A stretch of DNA of 64,000 bases from Heloderma charlesbogerti (lineage: Eukaryota > Chordata > Lepidosauria > Squamata > Helodermatidae). Position numbers and translations under genes: made by a program. The first letter of the stretch is position 1. Every line of letters starts with the position of its first letter. The notes under the pieces were generated by a model that ran no database searches, was not told where the DNA came from, and saw only the letters and a program-made list of their open reading frames with translations. The DNA lies in assembly GCA_026122225.1 (NCBI GenBank), contig JANEZZ010003056.1, positions 124,001-188,000 on the forward strand, in the 5' to 3' direction. Below, piece after piece: positions 56,999 through 64,000 of the stretch.

Positions 56999-57557
56999 AA
57001 CGTGATCCTTTAATATCACCTAGCCAGGAAGACGAACCACCCACTAACAGTACCTCTGTCTTGTCTGGATTGAGTTTCAGTTTATTGGCCCTCATCCAGT
57101 CCATTACCATGTCCAGGCACTGATTCAGAACAGCCACTGCCTCACCTGGTTTTGATGAGAAAGAGAGGTAGAGCTGGGTGTCATCCGCATATTGATGGCA
57201 CCTCAGCCCACACTTCCGGATAACCTCCCCCAGCGGTTTCATGTAGATGTTAAACAGCATGGGGGATAAAATAGAGCCCTGTGGAACCCCATGGCACAAT
57301 TGCCATGGCACAGAGCAGTAATCTCCCAGCACCACCTTCTGGAATCGGCCATCCAAGTAGGAGCGGAACCACTGTAGTGCAGTGCCTCCAACTCCCAACC
57401 CAGACAACCTATCCAGAAGGATACCATGGTCGATGGTATCAAAAGCCGCTGAGAGGTCCAGAAGAATCAACAGGGTTGCGCTCCCCCTGTCCCCCTCCTG
57501 GCAGAGGTCATCCCACAGGGCGACCAAGGCAGTTTCCATTCTGAAACCATTTCTGAA
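56999..57557 (-). mobile_element. Older L2, central part (minus strand)
   Basis: The minus frame encodes GFRMETALVALWDDLCQEGD, LLDLSAAFDTIDHGIL, CHQYADDTQLYLS and MRANKLKLNPDKTEVLLVG. It ends toward the junction at WLGDI, with about 32 bp deleted near the break. Together with 52716-53553 it makes one 5'-truncated L2 copy. Its 5' limit is near 57557. Confidence 0.9.
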
Positions 57558-57599
57558 ATATTTCTGAAAGGTGTGCCTAAAAATCACTGAAAATGGGAG

Positions 57600-58860
57600 A
57601 TGTGTTTTGACACTGCCAAAAATGTTTGTGAAAAACTGTCAGGAGTCTTGTTTCAGCTTTATTTCTGTAGCCATTACTTCCCACAATATATCAGTTTGTT
57701 CTGTAGCCTGATGCAGTGCCTTGTTTCTCTTCCCGTTATGCTCCATTCTTCCTCCTACTTGGAGAAGAACTCTCTTATGAAACATAAAATTACTCATGCA
57801 AGAAACTGAAGGATCCCTTGCTTCTGAATTTAATAGCCTTCCCCCTCCCCTTATACCTCTTCACAATTCTTTATGTCTGATAGAAATGTTTTCAGCAATA
57901 AAACTGAGGCAAGAAGAATACAAAATGGACTCAGAGGCATTCGGGATGGATTTGTGTGACTTAGGAGCCTCCAGGCAGAGATCTGCAAGCCCAAGGAAGG
58001 TGGCCCAGTTTGTTTGCTTGCATGGACACCAATGAGGCGAAGGCAGTTTATGAGCCTGAAGTGGTCCATGGATCACGTCATAACATTGCCCTCCACAGAC
58101 TGCTGGCTTTGGATTAATCCCACCCAAGGCCAAGTTCCTTATACTGTTCATTTCAGGATTTGCAGATGGGAGAGCTGCTTGTACCAGCCCTAACATGAAC
58201 AACGCATAATATGCTATGTGGTAATGTATTGCATAAACAGAAGAGTCCACCTCCAAGTCAGATGCTCCTGCAAAGCTTCCAGGCAGAGCAGGAATGTGAT
58301 GGCCTTCCCTCTTCATTGTCCCCATGTTCTGTGGCCTTGATCCCCTCTCTGGCTTAGAGGAGGACTCCAAGGTGGAGGAGGCATTGTGCAGTGAGCTATC
58401 ATCTGTTACCCCAGGACCTTCCAGTCCAGAAGACGTGGCTTTACCGGGCTTTTCAGACTTTGAGCCGCCACCACCCCTCCTGATGCAGTCCTTATCACCC
58501 CCATACCGGAGGAGCCAGCAGCTGCATAATCAAGCAATGGCCCTTTAAGAGAGAGGCAGCTCCTCAGAGAGGGTAGGGTTAACAGCAGGTCCTGACCAGC
58601 CAGCCTTTATAAAGCCTCAGAAGGCTTCTGCATGTTGCTGAGACAACAGCTCTTCCTGAGTGAGTTTTAGGCAGCACAGATCTGTCCAGGGTCATGACAG
58701 ACTCTGCCTCATATGATCTTGCCTTGCCATCATGCATAGCTGGACTTGCCTCTGCCTCATTGGACTTGCCTCTGCCCTTCCCTTCTAGTAAGTGCAACTG
58801 CTTCAGATCAGCTCAAGCCAAGCTAGACACGACAGTAAGCAGCTATTTTGAAGAGGCATA
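57600..58860. other. Intergenic, nothing assigned
   Basis: About 1.3 kb without a supported gene. The minus-strand frame 57861-58370 (169 codons) has no recognisable domain and is not called. Confidence 0.45.
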
Positions 58861-58867
58861 AGGACAT

Positions 58868-58960
58868 CAGAAGAGCCCTGCTGGATCACACCAAGGGTGC
58901 ATCTAGTCCAGCATTCTGTTCACACAGTGGCCAACCAGAAGGCTTATGGCTTCTAAACAC
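58868..58960 (-). mobile_element. CR1-like LINE 3' tail
   Basis: CAGAAGAGCCCTGCTGGATC, CATCTAGTCCAGCATTCTGT and TCACACAGTGGCCAACCAGA are the complement of the tails at 49.1 and 52.3 kb. Confidence 0.75.
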
Positions 58961-58997
58961 ATACATTCTTTTTAGTTATCCAACCTTCCCTGGCTCT

Positions 58998-59132
58998 ATT
59001 TAGTTATCCAACTGGTACTCTTCAGATGTTTTGACTTCCACCCCCTAGCATTCCTAACCAGTGGCCATTATAGCTGAAGTTTATGGGAGTTGAAGTCCAT
59101 TTGGAGGGCCCCAGGCTGGGGAAGGCTGTAAT
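58998..59132. mobile_element. Short hairpin MITE
   Basis: CAACTGGTACTCTTCAGATG at the left and AAGTCCATTTGGAGGGCCCC, AGGCTGGGGAAGGCTG at the right; the core GGGAGTTGAAGTCC is that of the 43.3- and 45.3-kb elements. Confidence 0.62.
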
Positions 59133-59261
59133 AACCATTGTTAGTCATCTCCTTGGGGAAAGAAAAGCAGGATGCAAATTATATATATACCAACCCTTAA
59201 TCACATGGAAAGAATTGTGACTTTATGGCTGTGCTTCCAGTCCATCTAATTTACAATATGA

Positions 59262-59505
59262 TAGCCAGTATGGTGTAGTTGTTAAAGGGTTGGTCTGGGA
59301 CTTGGGAAACCTGAGTTCTAGTCTCCACTCAGCCATGAAGCTCACTGGGTGACTTTGGGCCAGTCACTGACTCTCAGCCTAACCTACCTCACAGGGTTGT
59401 TGTGAGGATAAAATGGAGAGGAAGAGGAACATATAAGCTGCCTCAGGTTCTTTGCAAGAGGAAAAAGGCAGGATATAAATGTAACAAAATATAAATAAAT
59501 AACAT
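59262..59505 (+). mobile_element. tRNA-derived SINE
   Basis: Head AGCCAGTATGGTGTAGTTGT (A-box region) and CTGAGTTCTAGTCTCC (B-box region). Body CTGGGTGACTTTGGGCCAGT, CTAACCTACCTCACAGGGTT, GTTGTGAGGATAAAATGGAG. Tail GGATATAAATGTAAC and A/T-rich end. A diverged copy is at 42972-43110. Confidence 0.85.
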
Positions 59506-59509
59506 CTTT

Positions 59510-60131
59510 CCCTACTTCCAAAAGACCTGCCAGCTTATAGCAACCAAGGTGGGGGGTTGGGGTGGGCTTATCATGCCTTTTTTCCTGGTGGTTGGTAGTG
59601 AATCTTTTTGAAACAGCCCTTCTCCCTGCTCACCCCTCTCCCCCAGGGGTTCAGAAGTTCGTGGGATCTAGCAGATATAAAGTCATCTCCCCACTGCCGC
59701 AGAACACTCCATCCTGGGGCCTTCCATGGGCAGAAGCACCATGAGCAGTAGATGCACAGATGCAGAACTTTTTGTGGGTGTAACCGGGCCTCCAGGCTGG
59801 CTGTGTCCCCTTTTGGCGGTGCTCCTCTCTGCCAGCAGAGGAAGACACTTGCCCCATCCTGACCCCTGCCAGCCAGCAGAGCTGGTGTTTCGGACCACTC
59901 TGTTAAGAAATTTGCTTTTGCGTAACAAAAACAACAAGCCCATTCCATAACAGCTAGTGCTGTGCTGAAAATGTCTTCTGCATTTTTTTCAACCATTCTC
60001 ATTCAATTTTAGAAAAGAGAAATTGCTTTTGAAAAGAAATTCAAAGGAGAAAAAAATTTCAGAGAAATTCTCATGGGTTGGGTTCAGTGTTCTTGTGCTT
60101 ACCTTACTTGTGAGGTGGCTGCGGAGTGTGT
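59510..60131. other. Intergenic, nothing assigned
   Basis: No supported gene. The minus-strand frame 59571-60002 lacks any recognisable domain. Confidence 0.45.
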
Positions 60132-60139
60132 CTAAGGGT
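60132..60139. repeat. Target duplication of fold-back copy 3, left
   Basis: CTAAGGGT; the right flank 60790-60797 is CTAAGGAT, 7 of 8 identical. Confidence 0.75.
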
Positions 60140-60789
60140 TAGGGATGTACGAATGTCACCATTTCATTTCGTGGCATCCACGGTGGGGGGGAGGCACTCC
60201 ACCCCTCCCCCCGAAATCCTCACTGGCCAGCTCCACTCTGCAGCAACTCCACGGAGCCGCCGGCCGGTGACATCCAGGGACGCAAATGGCAGCTGCCGTA
60301 GCCGCCGCCATTTGCATCCCTGCCTTTTGCCATGATAGGCTATGTAAATACTTACGTAGCCTATCACAGCAAAGGGCAGGGATGCAAACGGCGGCGGCTA
60401 TGCCATTTGTGTCCCTACTTTTTCTGTGCTAGGCTACGTAAATACGTAGCCTATCACGGCAAAAGGCAGGGACGCAAATGGCGTAGCAGCTGCCATTTGC
60501 ATTCTTTCCTTTTGCCATGATAAGCTACGTATTTACTTAGCCTATCATGGCCTCTGCAGGGACGCAAATGGCGTCTCTGCGTTAGATTTACGTCTCTCTA
60601 CGTAAATACTTAGCCTATCACGGCATTTGTGGGGAGGCGGTGCAAAGCACCAGTGAACGGCAGCAGGTAAGCTCCGTTCCGCATGCATTTTGCAGGGGGG
60701 GGGCTTCACTCCGCCATGGATTCCGGGGGCCCGAATGTGCTGGCATTCGGCCTCCCTGGAATCCGTGGTGAAATTCTCCGCCATCCCTA
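60140..60789. mobile_element. Fold-back hAT-like element, copy 3 (complete, 650 bp)
   Basis: It starts TAGGGATGTACGAATGTCAC and ends TTCTCCGCCATCCCTA, with matching TAGGGATG termini and an 8-bp flank duplication (7 of 8). The interior alternates two hairpin modules several times: GATAGGCTAYGTAAATAC..GTAGCCTATC (about 60329, 60426, 60517, 60590) and GGGACGCAAATGG..CCATTTGC (about 60277, 60380, 60470, 60559). The right part has CCGAATGTGC/GGCATTCGG like copy 1. No coding capacity. Confidence 0.78.
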
Positions 60790-60797
60790 CTAAGGAT

Positions 60798-62415
60798 GTA
60801 TAGCTGATTTCACTATGCAATCAGCTCCCCAGCTTCCCACACTACAGTTAAAGCCCAGGGGAAGACATCATGAGGTAATTCCTCCTATAGGGCTCTTTCA
60901 GATCAGAAAGTGCAGGCAGCCTGGGAGGCTACAGAGCAATGGAGAGATGTAGAACAGAAAGAAAAAGCACACACTGCCCTCTTGGACACTGCCAAATTTT
61001 CTCTGCCACTTTTGTGGTGGCCTCCCCTGCCCCTGCCCCTACAATGCCCTTGAATGACACTAGCTATGGTGAAGGCTGTAAAATGGTACCCAGGCTGCCA
61101 GCACATTTGCTGACATTGCCACTTGCAGCGGCATCACAAAAAACAAAAACCCTGAGGAAAAAAGAAAGAGGCCGTGAGCTCCATCTCAGAGACACTGTTT
61201 GAGACAGTCTCCTTCCTCTGGAGTAATTCAGTGGAATTGTCTGTCCGTCCCGTCACCATGCCCCATTTCTCTTCCCACAAATAGACTGGAGAATTTTGAG
61301 AGGACATCTGCACACAGTTGTAATAACAGCAAGAATATGAATGAAGTTTGCATTTCAGGTGGAACCCTCCCTGCAGAGGTCTTAGAAACAAGACTCTTCA
61401 GTCAGAAAGAAGCAAGTATGAAGCCATGTATCTCCCCCCGCCCACTTTTATCAGCGCATCGAGGAAAAGGTTTGAAATCTGTCAGTCATAAGGCAGGATA
61501 TGTTGCACCAAATAATTTGCGGGGGTGGGGGAGAGGCTGATGTTAATTAACACATTCAGAGTCTCCAGCTAGGGAGCAGCTGAGGACGAGTGAAAATTGC
61601 GGTAGACATGACCTTGCTGGTGATCTCAGCATGTTCACGTTGATTAGAGCGTTTGATAAGCGATTGACTTTCTGGCCTGGGCTATTGTACATCCCCTCGA
61701 CAAGAATTCTGTTTCATGCTGCGGTGGAATTGTTGTCAGGTTAATAATTGATTTGTGTCACTAAGGCAATTAAAGAACCGATATCATATAAATCCTTAGC
61801 ATTTCTTTTTGTTTTGTTTTTTTAAAGCAACATCACCAATACACAGAATAGATGTACATTTTGGTGCATGATGAAGAAATGAAACCTGCTTTTTTGACTG
61901 TCCTTGAATGAGCATGATAATCTAAGAGCAGCCGAATTTTTTTTTAAAGGAAGACAGTTTTGGAGGCACAAGCTTTCTTTTGGGCTTCGATAGTCTGTTC
62001 CAAAGGACAAAGAGAAAATCTATATTGTAGGGTGGCTGGCTGTTGCTAGCTAGCTCAAGCAGGAAGGAAGGATGGAGGAGGAGCTATGAGCACGATCCGG
62101 AGTTACGCACCTTTGTGTGTAATCCCAGCCACCCAACAGATGGTTCGTGTAGTCCATAGCCGGCAAAAATGCCTGATCGTAATGAATGTGTGAAAGCACC
62201 AATCACCATTGGGGAGAGGGAAGAGGGTGTCCTGAATACAGAGAAAAGGGCTTGACTGAATTTCTCATTTCCTCAAAGAGGTAGGATGATGTGATAATAG
62301 TGCTATGCCTGTGCCCCCCACTTCTGAGTGGTGAGAAATCCCAGCACTTACCCAGGGCTCAATTTAGAAGAAGGTCACTGGAAGATTTAGGGGGTTTCTG
62401 TGATATAAGGTGAAT
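60798..62415. other. Intergenic, nothing assigned
   Basis: About 1.6 kb in which I recognise no gene, RNA or named repeat. Confidence 0.45.
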
Positions 62416-62416
62416 C

Positions 62417-62419
<3 letters not shown>

Positions 62420-62467
<48 letters not shown>

Positions 62468-62491
62468 CTCTCTCTCACACACACACACACA
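62420..62491. repeat. CT/AC microsatellite
   Basis: (TC)n followed by alternating (AC)n, (TC)n and (AC)n tracts. Confidence 0.92.
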
Positions 62492-63154
62492 GGCTGAGCA
62501 TAACCGGTGGGGGTGGGGGTTCACAACATTAGCGCTCCAACACAGTCCTGCTCGCCATCAGATGTCTAGGGTAGCCCATTGTGCCTACAGAGGGCAAAGT
62601 CAGCTCTGCCACCTTTTCAGATCTAGTTCCAGCGCAGCTCTATCTCCTGCTGAACATGCAGACCTCTCTCACCCCCTCCCCTTGTCTAGTGGGGGGAAGA
62701 AAGAGGAGTCATCTCTGCCCATCACCAATGCCTTCTCAGGCCATCCTAGCTCCCACCGAAACACATCACCGGAATGTCAAGGGCCATCAACTGTCATCGA
62801 AGAGGAATTGCCTGAAAGCCCCCACACTGATAGCTAGAGTCAAGGATGACACAATCAGAAGGGATCCGGGATCTCTTTACATCACAGGCACTGGGCTGTA
62901 AGGGCCCCCTGAAAAGACATTCGGATCAAGCCCCAATCAGATCAAGCCCCAATAGAGAGCACAAGGGTTCTCTGAACAGTTAACATTTGTGGAAAAGAGG
63001 GGTTTTGACAGGTGTCACTTTTCTGGCAGTATTGTGGGGAAAAGTGCTGTCTGCTGAAATCCCCTCCCCTGCACAGCTGTTAAAGGCACAGCAATCCTGT
63101 TCTTTCAGCAGGATCACCTGCCTCTGCCTTGGTTCCCCCAGTGGGTCTTTCCAA
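62492..63154. other. Intergenic, nothing assigned
   Basis: About 660 bp between the microsatellite and the 63.2-kb MITE. The overlapping short open frames here show no recognisable domain, and no RNA gene or named repeat was seen. Confidence 0.45.
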
Positions 63155-63262
63155 AGCAGCCTTTCTCCAGCCTGGCACACTCCAGATGTGTTGGATTACA
63201 ACTCCCATCACCTCCAGGCAGCATGCCCAATGGCCATACTCGGCTGGGGATGATGGGAATGG
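63155..63262. mobile_element. Short hairpin MITE
   Basis: GCAGCCTTTCTCCAGCCTGG, CACTCCAGATGTGTTGGATT and ACAACTCCCATCACCTCCAG, with the partial mirror GGCTGGGGATGATGGGAATG. Confidence 0.68.
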
Positions 63263-63299
63263 TGCACCAGCTCCAAACAGTGGAGGCTGGTGGTTCTGA

Positions 63300-63470
63300 T
63301 TTTGGTGGGTCTGTGAATCCATTCTGGGTTTTAGTCAGAACCAGGCAGAACTCTAAAGGAGCTATCCACAGTGCTGAACCCATTGGGGGGTAGTGTTCAG
63401 CACTTTCAATAGCTCCTTTAGAGCTCTGATTAGTTCTGACTAAAACCCAGAATGGATGCATGGCCCCACC
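63300..63470. repeat. Inverted repeat around an 'AACCCAGAATGGAT' core
   Basis: GAATCCATTCTGGGTTTTAG, TCAGAACCAGGCAGAACTCT and AAAGGAGCTATCCACAGTGC (63316-63372) are mirrored by AGCTCCTTTAGAGCTCTGAT, TAGTTCTGACTAAAACCCAG and AATGGATGC (63408-63458). A stem of about 55 bp with a short loop could be a MITE. Confidence 0.75.
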
Positions 63471-63835
63471 GAAATTGGAGCCACCAGCCTTCACTGGCTC
63501 CAAAGGGTCACTTTCTCCTGGGGGGCAGCCCTTCATTAGCCACCTTCAAGGCAGAGGCTGCTTTTCTTCAGGCCCCATGGCAGAGAGTTAGGTTAGATGC
63601 GTGGGAATGCTCAGTCCCTCAGCGGGCCTCCCTCAGTCTCTCTCTCCTTCTCAGCTCTTAACGGTATTTCACAGGTGTGGAAAGGCAGCTCCAGAATGCA
63701 TGAATTGAATTGCACATCGAGCTGCATCTTCTTGGGCGCAATGCCTCTGAATAGAGTTGATTGCAGCCATCCAGGTGTCGGCCCTCACGGCCTACTTCAC
63801 ACACGCATCTCCGTGGCCAGATCACCATAAGCTTA

Positions 63836-64000
63836 GAATCATAGTATAGCAGGGCTGGAAGGGGCCTACAAGGCCATCGAGTCCAATCCCCTGCTCAGTG
63901 CAGGAATCCAAGTCAGAGCATCCCTGACAGGTGGCTGTCCAGCCTCGTCTTGAATGCCTCCAGTGCAGGAGAGCCCACCACCTCCCTAGGTCATTGGCTC
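63836..64000 (-). mobile_element. CR1 LINE 3' end, running off the window
   Basis: AGAATCATAGTATAGCAGGG, CTGGAAGGGGCCTACAAGGC and GTCCAATCCCCTGCTCAGTG are the complement of the CR1 terminus at 32480-32597. The coding remnant continues to the end of the window. Confidence 0.9.

Noticed and set aside
60280..60620. Regularly spaced hairpins resembling a CRISPR array
   Set aside because: Spacers are not unique sequence but a second hairpin module, the genome is vertebrate, and the whole lies between transposon termini with an 8-bp duplication.

Overview
This is vertebrate nuclear DNA, almost certainly from a squamate reptile (lizard or snake). The case rests on four spliced exons of one vertebrate gene (PELI2) and on an unusually mixed repeat load: RTE-BovB, CR1 and L2 LINEs, several tRNA-derived SINE families, and many hAT-like DNA elements with 8-bp target duplications. 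I see no prokaryotic operon, CRISPR array or viral gene. The species assignment is inference from repeat types.

Host gene. The plus strand carries the last four coding exons of PELI2 (Pellino E3 ubiquitin ligase 2): 16245-16346, 21269-21466, 25364-25552 and 35249-35815 (stop). All junctions are phase 0 with GT/AG sites. Together they encode 351 residues, which fits residues 70-420 of a 420-residue Pellino-2. The first ~69 codons were not found and should lie upstream of the window. The 3' UTR starts at 35816; its end is not resolved.

Region by region. 1-834: right part of a fold-back hAT-like element. 835-1411 and 1647-3803: two RTE-BovB copies. 3.8-11.4 kb: mostly unassigned intron with scattered SINE and MITE pieces. 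11435-15280: a 3.8-kb hAT-like element carrying ~165-bp tandem repeats in inverted orientation near its two ends. 16-28 kb: exons plus SINEs, L2 tails and low-complexity repeat modules. 28265-34766: a 6.5-kb hAT-like element in the last PELI2 intron that contains a ~3.8-kb CR1, which in turn contains a BovB 3' fragment. 35.8-40.4 kb: probable 3' UTR and flank with a TIR element. 40.4-50 kb: hAT-like MITEs, including a long form and a 5S rRNA/CR1 chimeric SINE. 51164-52081: the most complete fold-back element. 52716-57557: a minus-strand L2 split by a nearly intact plus-strand L2. 60140-60789: third fold-back element. 59-64 kb: SINE, microsatellite and MITE sequence, ending in a CR1 tail that runs off the window.

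The strongest candidate for something undescribed is the fold-back family (1-834, 51164-52081, 60140-60789). It consists of short non-autonomous elements with TAGGGRTG-type termini and 8-bp target duplications. Their interiors are built from reiterated palindromic modules, which in two copies assemble into near-perfect inverted repeats of about 300 and 410 bp.
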